A stretch of DNA of 64,000 nucleotides from Pardosa pseudoannulata (GCA_032207245.1 CM063502.1:67639116-67703115), one strand, 5' to 3'; counted from the stretch's first letter, positions 37,535-51,012 are shown. Translations and numbers: made by a program. The notes: generated by a model not told the origin, from the sequence alone.

Positions 37535-40008
37535 GGACCAAGTATTTGGGATACTTATACATTTATAGATTTTTACTGATTATATATGTATGTGTGTATA
37601 CAAAAATATATTAAGTATCAAATATTTTAAGTATCAAATAATTTTGCTATTTAAGTTAGTATGTAAATTTTTTAAATATTTGTATATGTTAATTTTCTTA
37701 CTTCAGTCTTCTAAAGGTAAACGCTACCTCTGGGAAAGAGCAGACTGTACTAATTTAAATAAAAAAATGTAATATGCTGTCGTCAGATATCTTGACTGAA
37801 GGAGAGAAAAGGTTATCCATTAAACCTTTAAGCAAATTCAAGCAAGAGTGCTTTTTTTCTATAAAAAAAGAAGTCGCTCTTGTTTTAAAAAGTAGGCAAT
37901 TTCTGCAAATGTGCAAGAAATAATCGAAAGTTTAAAAGAATCTTATTGTAAGAGAAATATAAGGTTTTTCTTTCAAGGGGTTGAATAAGATTAGGAAAAT
38001 TTTTGTTTTAGTATGCAGTATTTTGTAACTTCAACTATAAAATATTTTATAGGGTTTTACTAAAATTGTTGAAAACTCTAGTGTTTTCTCTCAGATTCTT
38101 TTGAATAAACATTTTTGTTGCACTACATAATCTGTAATGTCAACTAATTTGTTTGGATACGATGTATTGTAAATTATTTTCTGGAGAAAAAAAACTGATA
38201 TCCTTTTTATTAGGGCCAAAACAAACAACTTTGGAGCGCTATACATTTTCTTGCCAGATCTTCTGCCTCTCCAAAAAGAAATAGAGCACACGAAAATATA
38301 AAACAATAAATAATAGAAAACTAAATAATGTGAAACGTAAAATAAATGCTAATTTTTTATTAATAAAAAATATTTAATATCCAACAATAACCTTCAGTTT
38401 TTGTTTAAATAATTTTGAGCAGTTTGTTTATAAATTTAAAAAATTGAAAAATTATTTTATTAGGTGTCTGTCTAAAGTAAGTAAATAAATATGAATACAC
38501 TTTATTTATAAATTATATTTAACTTTTATTCCATCACAATTAATGTTCACAATTTTAATAAATCACAATGTCAAAAATGCCCTTCAAAATAACCAGGCCC
38601 TTGACATATGCCTTATTTGTCTATGAGATATCCGGTCTTACCTGTTATTTTTTTTTCCAATATCAATATTTGCGTAAAATCATATAAATAAAGTGAAAAC
38701 AGAAAAGCTTTATCTGCGAGTTGGGCATTATTTATTTTGAGTCGTGACTCTGCTTAAAATTCAGACTTTGGTTTCTGGGCGGTATCAGCAATAGTTGTTT
38801 GATTAACAATGAAATAGTACTTGTCATTGATGATATTTTCTTCGATTCCAGTTACGCTTTAGTTATCCCAACTTCCTCTAGAGACTGCTGGACTCGGCTT
38901 AATCCTGCGTTACAGAGAATAAGTTAATGGATCATGAGGTAGTGAATGAAAAAAAAAGGTCACTAGCTATGAATATTTTTTATACTGTTTTCCAAGTGTA
39001 ACGTACAAATGGCTTTGGAATAAATCATGCTTTCATAATAATTGAAATATATATTTAACAAAAACTTTTATATGATTTTAACTTTATGAAAAGCATTTTA
39101 CATCTTATATAATACTTAAACGTGTAAATACCTTAGATATCAAATTTACTAGGCTATGATTGTCTGATCAGTTCGATGTAGGAGACTTTAATAAAGTGCT
39201 TTAATATTTCTATTTTTTTTTTAGTTAAATTAAGTTAAAACTAAGCATATACTACAAATAATCTGTAGAGAGGGGAGTTTATCTGTTTGATCAAAACTAC
39301 AAAATAAATGTGCAGGCTATGTTTCTACCAGAACAGGTTTTTTTCATTTGTACTAAAATTATATTCGTTATAATTTGCATAGAAATGATTGTTGTTTTTA
39401 CTTTTCTTCTGTTTTATAATAAGTTAATTTATTTACTATATATAGTTACTAGATAGTTAATTTAGTTACTATTATTTACTATAATTTCGAAAGAAATGCA
39501 AGTTGAAAAGAAATTGATGAGTCCAATTTGTTTTCAATAAAGGTCACAATTTGTAGGACAAACTTTTACCCAAATATATAGTGTTCTCAGAAAATATACT
39601 TCATTTTAAAATGCTATAGTTATAAGTTTTATTAATATTAGTCTTTGTCTGGAAATTTCAGATCCATTTATGGTTGTAGTTGATGAATATCTATAAATGG
39701 TCATATATTTAGCACTATTGTGAGAGTAAGAAATAGTCCTGATTTCGATGTACTTATCCGTATAAAATATTGAACCATTAACCACGTTCTTGTTATTGTC
39801 TTTGCGGATTAAGGACCAGGCTTATCTCTTTTACTAGCAATAGAAACAAGTATGGAGACATGAGAGAATTCGAAAGATACTTTTTTCTTTTCTTTTAGTT
39901 AAGATTGATTGGTAGAATGCAGTGCTATTATTACTATGTTTATATGGAAGAGAATGGATTACAACTTTTGAAATCTAGATCAAATCAAATTGTTTAACAA
40001 CGCAAATA
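37535..40008. other. AT-rich non-coding DNA
   Basis: No gene. The minus-strand frame at 38091-38306 (71 codons) has no splice support or recognisable family. Confidence 0.5.
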
Positions 40009-40330
40009 ATTTTTCTTTTACTTTCATTCTTTCTGTGCGAATCATTGTGAAAGTATTTCAAATAATCCCAGTTTTTCCCACGCTTGGCAATATAAGACTG
40101 CCATGACAGCTTTGGCAACGGTGCGGAACATGATTGGTCCACCGATACGTCAGAATGGCAGTCAAATCTGGCTAAACTACCAAAATAAGAATCTCGCTCT
40201 CCAACCGCGCTGTATCCGGGAAAAGTTATTATTTTTTTGCCTTTTCAGATCTATTTTGTACATCCTGTACCGTGATTTCAGAGAAAACTGTGTTAGGGTA
40301 TCGATCCCTTGTGACAATGGTAGTATCTGA
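40009..40330 (+). other. Unassigned 107-codon open frame
   Basis: This + frame has no stop from about 40009 to 40330 and has ordinary amino-acid diversity, unlike most frames here, for example TALATVRNMIGPPIRQNG around residues 31-48. The internal ATG is at 40103. The stretch is clearly less AT-rich than its surroundings and has a possible acceptor (aataatcccag) before 40072. No convincing donor follows the open part. A 9-bp inverted pair, GACTGCCAT (40096) and ATGGCAGTC (40155), is included. It could be an unrecognised exon, an eroded mobile element or chance. Confidence 0.2.
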
Positions 40331-41876
40331 TTACCTTTTAAGTAAACGCTGGACATTCTTGAAATTCTCTATATGTGAAACAAAGCAAGATATTTTACGA
40401 AAGAAGGGAATAGCAGTTGACCAAACAACTAGTCTCAAATTACATTTATAAATTACAGAATACTTTGATACATTCTAATCTGTTGAAAAGTTTGAAAAAT
40501 TGGAACTGACTCTCTTATATGACTCTCTTAGTTATGCGTATCTTTTACTTTTATTTAGTCTTTACAATGCCCTATGGGAAATAATGTTAATTTTTTCCCA
40601 GTTATTTTCTCTCACTTATATGGCGCTTTTTTGGGGTGAAGAAATACAAGTTCCTCTCGTATGAATAACGATTCTTTGGTCAAACGAACTAGTAATATTC
40701 CTGATTTAACGGTTTCTGTCAGCTAGCAATGATTGTTTCTTGTATCTATTACGGTGAATAAATGGACTAATAAAGCATTAATAGCTAGCTTGTTAATAAG
40801 TAAAAAAGGGAAGAAGACAATTTCAACTCAATCTTTTACGGTTTTGTTTTTATGTGCATTAATGATACATATATTTAAACATGTGTATAAAAAGTTCTTT
40901 AGATTATTAATATTAGTGTTTTATATTTTTCATAGTTTCAAATTAAGATTTAAAATTCTGCCCCATTTTAGCATACGGTATTGATATGGCACATAGCCCA
41001 ACTCTAGCTTTAACGAAATTAAAGAAACTTAGTTTGTTAAAATGGGTAATCTCTCACTTTTACGACTCTCTCACTTGTATTTCAAAGCGTATTTCAAAGT
41101 TAGTTTCGTTTCTTAAGGTAAAGGCGGTATCTGTGTAGAGCTTAAATACTGCCATCTGGTGGTAACTCGCAGCATTAATATTCGTTATTCTGATATTTTT
41201 CGTTTCATAGGTATTTCATTGTACACCGATTTTCTTTTTCTATTACAATACTTCCTTTTCTCCGTATACTTTTAGCCTTCAACGTGATACTCCGCCATCC
41301 CCCTCTCTTAAGCAGGTTATATATTCATTCATGCTTAGTACTAAAACGTGTAAGTGAAAGCAAATACATATTTATTATTTCGACAGTAAGAATAGAAATT
41401 TGAAAACGTATAAAAATAAGTGTTGTATAATAGCATTTAAATTGGAACAACTCAATTCAGAGGAATTGAGATTTGTATGAGTTTATATATATACAATTTG
41501 TTATCCCTTATTAAAGACTTAACTAGCTTAATGAAAATGCTCATTCAAAAATTACATATTATTTTGCTATAAACTACTCTGATTCATCAATGAATAAACT
41601 TTCTTCTTTTGTCTTTCAAATGTAAATAAACCTTGAGATTTTTGATCAATTTATTGTGTTGACTCCAATATTATTTTAAAAGTAAGGCTATCGTTATTAT
41701 GGCCTACAAACAATTCTAATTGACATGCTTATAGTCTGATTGTTGCTTAATACGTCGCATTTATATACGATGAGAAGTCATTTAATTGAGGGCTTGTCAT
41801 GAAAGTTCTGCTTATCCTGTCTTCATTTAACGCTGCACTCCTTTTAATTCTGATTCATCTAAATTTCCTCTGTCAG
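40331..41876. other. AT-rich non-coding DNA
   Basis: No gene. It includes the CTCF-like site at 41149-41162 and scattered 'gactctct' words at 40505-40540 and 41060-41075. Confidence 0.5.
41149..41162 (-). promoter_or_regulatory. Candidate CTCF-type site, full core match
   Basis: The minus strand reads CCACCAGATGGCAG, which fits all 14 positions of the CTCF core CCASYAGRKGGCRS by my reading. The site is in the same orientation as the one at 8489-8502. Related 'CCATCTGGTGG' words also occur inside some arthropod repeats, so this could be a repeat remnant. Confidence 0.4.
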
Positions 41877-42136
41877 TGATAAGTAGTTTGATGCGCTCAA
41901 AATCCTTTCTCCCAAGGATTTTCTCCCCTAGATTAACGGATTATTTTCTGTGCAGAAAATTGCACCATGGTTTTCGCCTTTCTATTTGCTTGACATGTAC
42001 GCTGTCGCCGCATAAGACGACTCCCATCAAGTTTGAATTATGTGACACTGAGAAGCTTATTAGAGATTGGAGTGCCCAAAGAACGAAAAAGTTAATCTCA
42101 GAATTAAACTGTCCTTTCATTTACTCAATTATTTAA
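41877..42136 (+). other. Open frame preceded by acceptor-like tract
   Basis: An acceptor-like 'tttcctctgtcag' ends at 41876. A + frame with mixed composition then stays open 86 codons to 42136. It includes CRKLHHGFRLS and SPHKTTPIKFELCDTEKL. No strong donor is found before the stop, so it would have to be a terminal exon. No family is recognised. Confidence 0.12.
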
Positions 42137-44559
42137 TGACTCTTCACGTGTCTTTAAAAAACATTTCTGGCACTTTAATGCTAGTCATATGGAGAATGAT
42201 TGAGAATTCGCTAATAAATTCGTTATTTTAAACGGGGAAAATTTATGTAAGAATCGAACTGACAAGAATGGCAAATCTCTTGGAATAAATTTTGATCGTC
42301 TTACCTATTGTGATGTCTCTCCTCTTTTCTGGATATTTTAAGAATCTAATCTGATTTTCTCTTCTAGAGGATAGTTGTTAGAGTTCCTGAATTTCGTCCA
42401 CACTATGCCCGCATTCCTTGCCTTTTAAAGATCTTGAATTAATCCTATAATCCTCCACGTCTGAATCAAACGCATCTATCTCAACTCATTTGTGTTATCT
42501 TTCCAATTTTTTGCTTTAATCGGATTTTCGACTTTAGAAAGAGATATAATTAGAGTGGATGTGTTTGCTAAGGGATCTTATTAGTGGTCATGACTAATGA
42601 TTTATCGTTGAGCTGTGTTCTTCTAAATGAGATTTTAGCTAACAAGCAAACATTGTTATAATACATTAATCAATTAACTTAAGCAATCTTTAACCAGCTT
42701 CTGTCTAATGAAATATATAGGATTTAATCTATATTTTACTTGTCTATTAACGTTTTTCAGCTGAAATGCACTATACACTTGAATATATAGTGTCTTACAA
42801 AATTGTTTTCCAATTTACAGTTTTCACTTTTGCTAACTTCTCACTTTCATAAACATTTTTTTCGTATTTTAATAATTTTAGATCTTTTACTTCACTAAAC
42901 TTAAAATACATTTCTAATTTAATATTATTCCTTAAATTTAACAATTTTGAATAATTATAATCTTAGACACATTTTTGATTGTGGAATAATATTTTGTAAG
43001 CGAAACAATATCGAGTAATTCGCATTAAATTGTTTGTACAAAAAAATGTATTAATATATATTATGTATCACCAATATATGTTCTAATACATTGTTGTCTG
43101 TTTAGTACTAAAATTCTTTTCACTAGATAAATTATTGATTAGAAGAACTATTGTTTTAAAAAATAAAAAAATTATTGATAAAATCTCAGGTTAAATTTCC
43201 TTTTGAAAAAATTTTGAGATTAAAGGATCTGAAAAATTACTTTCTACATAAGTTTGTTTGGTGGTTTATTTCTTGAAAAAATTTTGAATGATGACCAAAG
43301 AATTGAAAAATTCTTTTCCCAAATATTGCTTTGTAATAATTTTAAAAAGGAATAAATGCAACTTTCTTTTGTTTGGGATTTTGGATAAAGACATTAATCT
43401 TTGGCTTAGTCTAACTGAAATTCGGATATTGAAGTAAATAAAAGTAGCAATACTGGGCTAGTAGATTATTTTAAGACACAAAAGTTCCGACATGGCCAAA
43501 AAACCACAAATGTCTGAAACCGCAATAAACGTGATATTTTTGTACTTTCGTGGTTTTATCTGAAGAAATGTGGCAAGCAAGTTCAGTTCTCCTTGTAGAT
43601 TAAAGTAACAAATTATATGATATAAATGTAAAAACCAGTGGTTGAATTCTCTTTAATATCAAGAATATTTTGATTCACTTAACCTCCAATGTTGCATTAA
43701 AATGAATTTGTGCTACCTCAAAAGGTTTTAGTCTGATAAATTATTTTCTGAAGTGTATTTTAGAGCATCGAAATTGGATAACTGCACATACGAGCTCTAG
43801 TAATGGAATTCCTAAGCTGACCCCGCCTAAGCCATGCAGCCAAACATTCACTGCTAGAGTAATTTTTATTATACATTAATGAAAGCTTATGAATATAAGA
43901 CTTTGTGATTTCGTATGAGTTTTTATTCGAAGTTGTTTTCGCAATATTTAAATGCACTACTTGCTAGACAATAAAGTTATTAAAAAATTAATTTCTAATA
44001 TTGTTAAATGGACATTGTAAATGACCAATAAATAATTTTTCTACTTATGCTTACAAACGTACATATAATATACGTGTATATCTGTGTATAAAGATACATA
44101 TAGTTATTTTTTTTCTTAAAATTCTTTTATCCATCTCAAATCTTTAGAAACGGGAGAGAAGAAATTGTAGAAGTTATAGCTTGAATCAATTACTTCTGAT
44201 TCATTGAGTTATACGATTGAGTTTCTGAGAGCATATTGCTGTAAAAAAATTTAATTTCTTGCATGGATTAAAATCCGTACAAATTGCTTGGACTGTTGAA
44301 TGTGTCTTTATGTGTTGTATCCTGTGTCATCCAATTACTTTATATAAAATAATCCGGTAATACAGTAAAGCCTCTCTTTCGTTATTGCCGCTCCAAAAGG
44401 CATTTCAAATTCAGGCTTTTTTTTTCTTCCCTTTTTCTTTAAAATCTCAAAAAGAAACGAAGATCTAAGGGAATTCCTCTCGGAAAATACGCTGTATAAT
44501 TTTAACCCATTAGAGAACGGTCTGCTAATGCTGCGTTACCTCTTTATTCCTTTTAACAT
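42137..44559. other. AT-rich non-coding DNA
   Basis: No gene. The minus-strand frame at 43760-43957 has no support. Confidence 0.5.
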
Positions 44560-44881
44560 CCTTTCTGATGAAGCCAAGCGGAGCCGTTTTTTGGATGCTT
44601 AGTGGCAATGGCCTTTTACCTTGGCTAGTTTGTATATTATGCTCTCGGCAACGCTTACATGAACAGCTGCAAAAAGTTGTGGTGTTTCAAGTCTGTTAGT
44701 TCTATTTTGTGTTGGCCCCACCAAGATATTTTGTACCTGGATTACAGTAGGAGGACTTTATATTAAAAATCTCCTCTTTGTGCAAGCGAGAATGCTTCTT
44801 GTTCATTCTTTTTGCAATTACTTCAAGTTTGATGAGTGAAAAAATTATTTGCGGGCTTAAGCTCGTTTATGTGACTTTTTG
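44560..44881 (+). other. Possible first exon or promoter-proximal block
   Basis: This is a less AT-rich stretch ending at a near-consensus donor (TTTTTG|GTAAGTAC, GT at 44882). An ATG at 44832 opens a 16-codon frame (MSEKIICGLKLVYVTF) that runs into the donor in phase 2, compatible with the incoming phase of the exon at 56631. No TATA or initiator could be assigned with confidence. It may be an alternative first exon of the downstream gene or chance. Confidence 0.12.
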
Positions 44882-44884
44882 GTA

Positions 44885-45644
44885 AGTACTTTTTTAATAT
44901 TTTGTTTTATTAAAATGATTTGTTACTTACGAAAATATATATATTTTTCATCCGACCGGGATATTATTCTTTTTTGTATTTTCATTTGTGTGGAGATAAT
45001 TCATGAATTTGGTCCCGCTTACAGTACTATATTTGACGCTTCGCGTTAATTTGTTTAAGGTTTTTGTTCTGTTTTATCTCTCTGTGAAAACACATCGTGC
45101 TGTTCTCGCTTCCTTTTGCCATTAATCTTGTCAGTATTTATCTCCCTGCTAAAAGAATCAATTGTATAATCTGTGGTTTCTTAACCCTGTCTGCCACCTT
45201 TACCTTCCTGTAACCATTAGGATGTTTATTTATTTTTTAGCCGTTTCTGTCATTTTCTTTTTATAATATCTCGTAATTTTTTTAAACTTCCGTTTTTTAG
45301 AAAATGATATCTCATACAGTTTTGGGGTATCAACATGAAGTAAAATTAATGTTTCAGTATAGATTTTAGTTACTACAAGCCCTGGCTACACACGTAAAAT
45401 ACTTGCTTTACTATTTTATCCAGTTCTCCGTAGCTGGATGAAACTAGTCTTTTAAGAAAGCACTTTTCGTTTAATTTAATCCTTGGCAAAATCGTATTGT
45501 TTACCATTTTTTTTTTGCTTTTGAAACTCATAACTGTGTCGTATATGTCTTAATTTAAAATGTGATAATATCTACATATTCTGTAAATTTTATATCTTCT
45601 TAATTATATACCTCAGTTTAAACTTTCCTACTAATGTGGGCTAG

Positions 45645-45675
<31 letters not shown>

Positions 45676-46190
45676 CAATTTGAACGTATTTTTTTGCACA
45701 GATTCTCGTGGCAAAACGTCACCCTGTCATTAATACGTTGAGAAATGGGTTTCAATTCTGGCAAGCTCTCCAAACTCGTCATTTTCTTTTACTCATTTTC
45801 TTTGTTTGATACATGTTTGGGGGTCATGAGTATAACTACGCGCTTTGCCGTTACATCAAAGACTTCCATGTCTATTATTAGTAAACGCTACTCACTAGTA
45901 AAAGCGTTTATTTTGCATTGCGTATATCTTAGATCTGAATCCAACTATTCTTAGCTGCACATTCACTTTACATTTTGTTCTTCCGTATTTCCCTTACCCC
46001 CCCCCTCTCTCAATTTTTTTATACAAACTCATTTCTTTAAAATAAACTTAATTGGCATGTAAATTACTCTATCCTTTGTTTTTGGTAATGTTCTTTGTCT
46101 TCTTGTGGAAGACTTCTTTTTTAAAACATGCTGTATACGCAAATGATTGTTGTGACATCCTTATAAGTGTGCAACTAATTTAGGCCTTCC
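44885..46190. other. AT-rich non-coding DNA
   Basis: No supported gene. The + frame at 45745-45954 (69 codons) begins with a hydrophobic stretch but has no family or splice support. A C run of 9 is at about 45998-46006. Confidence 0.45.
45647..45675 (-). repeat. Poly-T run (29 T)
   Basis: 29 consecutive T residues. It could be the poly-A tail of a minus-strand retroelement insertion, but no body is recognised downstream. Confidence 0.9.
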
Positions 46191-46195
46191 TAATC

Positions 46196-46873
46196 ACTTT
46201 TCATTTCAACATGTTGCGTTTTGCTCTTGACCTTGATTTAAAAAAGTAAATAAAATATATTTTAAAATGATGAATGGGTAATAGATAAACAAGATTTACA
46301 GTGAATTAAAGTTAGGGCTTCGTTTAGACTTTATCCAAAAAGCCATTTCAACATGTTTGTTTATTTTATCTTTCGTATTAAAGATCTTTGTGGAAGAAAG
46401 GGTTCATTGATCATAATCTTTCCTTCATATTTTTACAGTAATGACAAATCAATAGTCCCCCTATCTACTTTATTCTTAAGAACGTTCATTGGTATTTATT
46501 TTTGGTAATATTTTTTAAACAAACTCCGTTTGCAAGCGGTGTGGTATAGTTCACCCGTATTTAATCTCTTTCTAATTTTGTCATGCCAAATCATTTTTCA
46601 TTTCCATATGTAGCGTTTTGGTCTTGACCTTGATAAAGAAAACGCACAAACTAAAGATGAATAAGACTATATTTACTTTAAAAGCTTTGTTTAAATTTTA
46701 TACCCAAATTCATTTCTCTGTGTTTATTTATTCTAGCTTTCTAATTAAAGATCATTGCGGGAGAAAAGATTCATTGATCATAAACTTCCCTCCTTTGTTT
46801 TTTGTAGTAATGACAAATCAATAGTCTTCTTACCTGTTTTATGGTTAAAGACATTCATTAGTATGTATTTTGA
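46196..46873 (+). repeat. Two-copy tandem repeat, about 370-397-bp unit
   Basis: 'gcgttttgctcttgaccttgat' (46216) recurs as 'gcgttttggtcttgaccttgat' (46613). 'attcattgatcataa' is preceded by 'ttaaagatc-ttg-gg-agaaa' in both copies. 'gtaatgacaaatcaatagtc' occurs at 46439 and 46807, and both copies end near 'cattggtatttatttt' or 'cattagtatgtatttt'. The frame at 46618-46824 is not preserved in copy 1. Confidence 0.85.
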
Positions 46874-48365
46874 TTACAGCAGAGTGACTCTTAAAATAGA
46901 CGTGTTTTTATACCGTTTTAATCTTTGTTAATTCTTTGAAAGATGCATATTTTTTATGCGTAAACACAGTAAAAAAAATTAACTCACACATTTGATTGAA
47001 TAAGAGATTTAGCAGAAAATATTCTGAGATCAACTGCTTCATATATCTCATATATAATGGGAAAGTATGTCATACGTTGGCAACAAATGTAGATCGTCAA
47101 ATGCGCACTATTTTTATTTATTTATTTATTTTTTTGCGATTTGTAAGGGTAAAATATCAAACACTTACATTCCATGAAGTTTGTCATATTTATGTGATAA
47201 CAAAGTTTAAAATTCTAAATTTTTTTATTGTTTTAGCTTCAAATTAAAAAAACCCAATTTGTAGCAATGTTTATGCAGTGCTTATTAATATAAATTAAAA
47301 TTAAAAGATAAAACATCTTTATTTTATATCTCAAATAGAAAATTATTTAAAATTTATATTATACTACATCTATCATAATAGAGTTTAGTCTTTAAGTCTT
47401 TTATTAAAAGAGTTAAATATATGTTTAAATCTTTACGAATAGATATAAACAAAAATACATTAGCAAACTTGTAAAAATTAAAATTTAAACTTTCCTAAAT
47501 GATATCAGAGCATTAAAAAAATTAAAAATATATATTTGTTTCATAAGCTTTACAATCAGTTTTCCAAATGCATTCTTCTCGATTAATTCGCTGACTATTT
47601 CTTCTAATGCACTCCCGACTGTTTACTCTCCTTACCCTAAACTTTTTTAAAATACTTTAAAAAATCGATTTATTTATTTCCCTGTATTAAATAGCCCGAG
47701 GATACAGATGCTACGCAATGTTATGGAAAATTGAATTTGATTTTCTCTGGCATAATCTTAACGGCACATCTTAAACCACTCCAACTTAAGCTTGGCGGCA
47801 TTTTACTTAGCATATAAAACAAAATCGGTTGCTCTGCAATCAGTTTATAAATCGCTTAATATGAAGAGTAAACAAAATATTTGTAAAATAAAATCAAATA
47901 TTTCCGGAATTTTGTTTCCTTTAGTAAGTACTCTTCATCTCCCTGAGGTCTTTGAGATCCTAAAGCTTCCAGATTTTTTTTTATTTTTGTTTTAAGATCG
48001 ATCAGACGAATACAACGTGATAAACAACTTCTGCAAACAGTATATTCTACTTAGCGACTCAAAGTACCTGCTTTTTCAGATTCAACTGTGTCTTATTTTT
48101 CGTTCGAGTCATTCTTTTTTACCTTTCTTAAATCCATTCATCATGGTTTAAAGTAAAAAATATTTTATTTTTCCCTGCATGCCATTTAATAAAGACCAAA
48201 TATAAGAGCGAATTTCTTTAGCAAGTTCAGTTTAAGAAGAAGCCTTTAAAAGTATAAATTAAAACACTTTTCTCTGTTTAATATTTTCTCTGTTCTACGA
48301 ATGAAATAAACCGAGATAAGCCAGTTAAAAAGGGAGAACTATTTAGTAGTCACTAATTTTTTCAC

Positions 48366-48391
48366 TTTTTTTTTTTTTTTTTTTTTTTTTT
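48366..48391 (-). repeat. Poly-T run (26 T)
   Basis: 26 consecutive T residues with no recognised retroelement attached. Confidence 0.9.
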
Positions 48392-50136
48392 ACAATTTTC
48401 TATCTTGTTTCGGTGAACATAAAGTGGAAAGTTCTAGCAAATTTCCCTTCGGTGCTAAGTTATCACTCTTTCTTCTCCTTTGTAGAAATAATTTAATCAA
48501 ATCTTTTGAGGCAAGATTGTCGACTACAAATGAAAACGTGCATCATTAAAACACCATAATTTTGGGGAAAAAATCTTTAAAATTTTCATAGAATGTAAAT
48601 GCATTTTAGTTACTATTATATTAAGGACTAATATTAAGTATTTTAGTAAGATATATTGTATAAATACATATAAGATACATTGTACAATGGTCATTGTAAA
48701 GGAAAGATAAATATTAAACATGGCTTAAAATAAATAAAGGATTTATAGTTTTTAATCAAACACATAAAGAAAATCTGCTAATTATGTTAAAAATTTATTA
48801 CATATAAAATGTATCTTAACTGTGTTCTTGAAAAATGTTATTACTTATTGTACATACAAGAAAATTTATTCTAGTGTTTTTATTTGTACCGAACTATTTT
48901 CATTTTTTATGTACCATCCTTTTCAAAGAAAAATTTATGCGCCCTCTATTTTGTATCCTAGATTTGGAGATTGCGAATATAAATGCTTTCAGTGAGCATA
49001 CAAATATTTTCATGAATATTAAATTAGGAATTTTATTATTCGAGCTGTTGATAAGTGTGTGACTCCACACGTCTAATATTTGCCCTTGCGTGAAGATTGA
49101 AGGCTGCAGTATTTTGCCTTTTGAAATTGTCTAAAATGTCATGATAAATAAATAATGCGGTCTTGTACATAAAATATTTACTCTCTCTCTCTTTTTTTTC
49201 CCTGTTTATGATGGTTCCTTACAAACCTATTTATGCAATAGACACAGTCAGTTTTGATTACAAAATGAATTAACAAGCAATAAAATAATAATAAAATCGT
49301 AATTATTGATCAGAAATTAGATATCGTTTAAACTTCAAAGAACATGATTTTATTTAGACGTCGTTTATTTAACCAAATTGTTAAGTAAGCGTTAATACTT
49401 AAAAGAGGTACCTTAATACCTTCAGTTATTTCTATTTGTTCATATAACTAATATTTTGTGTAGTAAAAATAACCCTTTCTGCAAAATGTTACTGTTTATT
49501 TAAAGCAATTATTCTGAATAATCAATAACCATCAAATTTGGTTAATAAAATGCTAAATGCTTCTAAGGGAACTTACCTTTCAAGGCTTAAAAAATTCACT
49601 ATGACAATCTTTTTTCGTTTCATCCTAAACTAAATTGTACTGCTGCTTTTAAAATAAATACTTTACAAATTCTTTCATATCATTCTCGCTTTAAAAATTT
49701 TTCAGTTTTGTTATTTTATGAAGTAAAATTATTTTTACAAGAAAAATATACACAAAATAAATAAAAATGAAATTCACTCAATTCGACAAGGTAAGTTTTA
49801 AATTATTAGAAACTAATTAGAAATTAAACTTTTATATCAAATTGAAGGGAAATATCTATTTCATTCCGTAATCCAACACTGTAGGAAGCTCTGACATTAC
49901 GTAAAAAATAGCTATTATTGTGCTATAAAATTTTTAAATATGTTTCTCTTATTATAATGTAATTGAAGTTCATAGAATAATCAATGATAATCAGTTTGTA
50001 TTCGGTACAAAAAAATTAGTTTCCAATTTCCAAATTAAGTTTGTGAGGAAAGGGATTCCTATTCTTCTCGCTTGATGTATGCATCTTAAGTTTATTTAAA
50101 AACTGTATTGCTTCATTTAACATCTAAATAATTTTT

Positions 50137-50158
50137 ATAAGGTTATATATAACCTTAT
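50137..50158. repeat. 22-bp perfect palindrome
   Basis: The half-site is ATAAGGTTATA and the two strands read identically. No adjacent element explains it. Its core overlaps AT alternation, so chance is a reasonable explanation. Confidence 0.4.
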
Positions 50159-51012
50159 TACTGATCTAGAATTTTTTTTTCTAAACAGAGCAGAACTGTT
50201 TATTTTGTATTGAATCAAAAATAGGCTGTTTTTACTGAACACTTTTCAGCTGGGAAGTTACACTGTCCGTTACACGTGTTGACTGTTGTTCTCTTTATTA
50301 ACTAATACTTGATAAAAAAAAATCCCTTTTACACTTTTTACTTCATTCGAGTTTAAAGTGTTTCTTCAATGTTTGATGTCACCTCCACATATACAGCTTC
50401 TAATCGAATTCTATCAGCATACATACTGGTTAGCATTAAAAATTCCTGCTCTGTAAGCAATCATTATCCGCACTCCTCTGTATGTATTTTAAGTATGTTT
50501 TCATTCTTTTATAAAAGTGTTTGATGTCTAGCATAGGAAGCCTCTTTCAAAGTGTTAAGACAAGCGTAAATCCCGCGTTATGTTCCGAATCTTTTCTCTA
50601 GACGTAATTGAATTAAATTCGCTCGCAATTAAAATGCCGCTCTTCGGTTTAAGATTTTGAGATAACTTGCCGTTCAAACTTCTTAGACATTCAAACTGAA
50701 GATGTTATCGATCTGAAAGAAATTCTTAGAATTTATTCCGCTTTCTCATTTGTGTTACAGAATTTATTTCTGGATTGGTATAAGATGTAATTTTTTAAAA
50801 GAAATAACCGGTACCTAAAGTTAGATACACTGTAAATTGTTGTAACAGAATTATTGAATTATAATCTGAACATATTTATTCGTATGATATTTCTAATATC
50901 GTTATTAAATATTTGTATTAGTGCTTAAATTTCATTTAATTTCTTTTAACGGTTGAATGATTGAATCTCAAATTTCTGTTTACTATTACAGTAAATATTA
51001 GATGTTATAATA

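Larger units (their letters stand above)
46880..51012. other. AT-rich non-coding DNA
   Basis: No confident gene. The eight-codon ATG frame at 49767-49790 (MKFTQFDK) ends exactly at a consensus donor, AAG|GTAAGT, and could be a tiny first coding exon, but it is too short to judge. Other frames in this block have no support. Confidence 0.45.

Noticed and set aside
37285..37568. Overlapping frames on both strands rich in Tyr, Ile, Thr, Cys and Met
   Set aside because: They are translations of a compound AT/ACAT/CA microsatellite.
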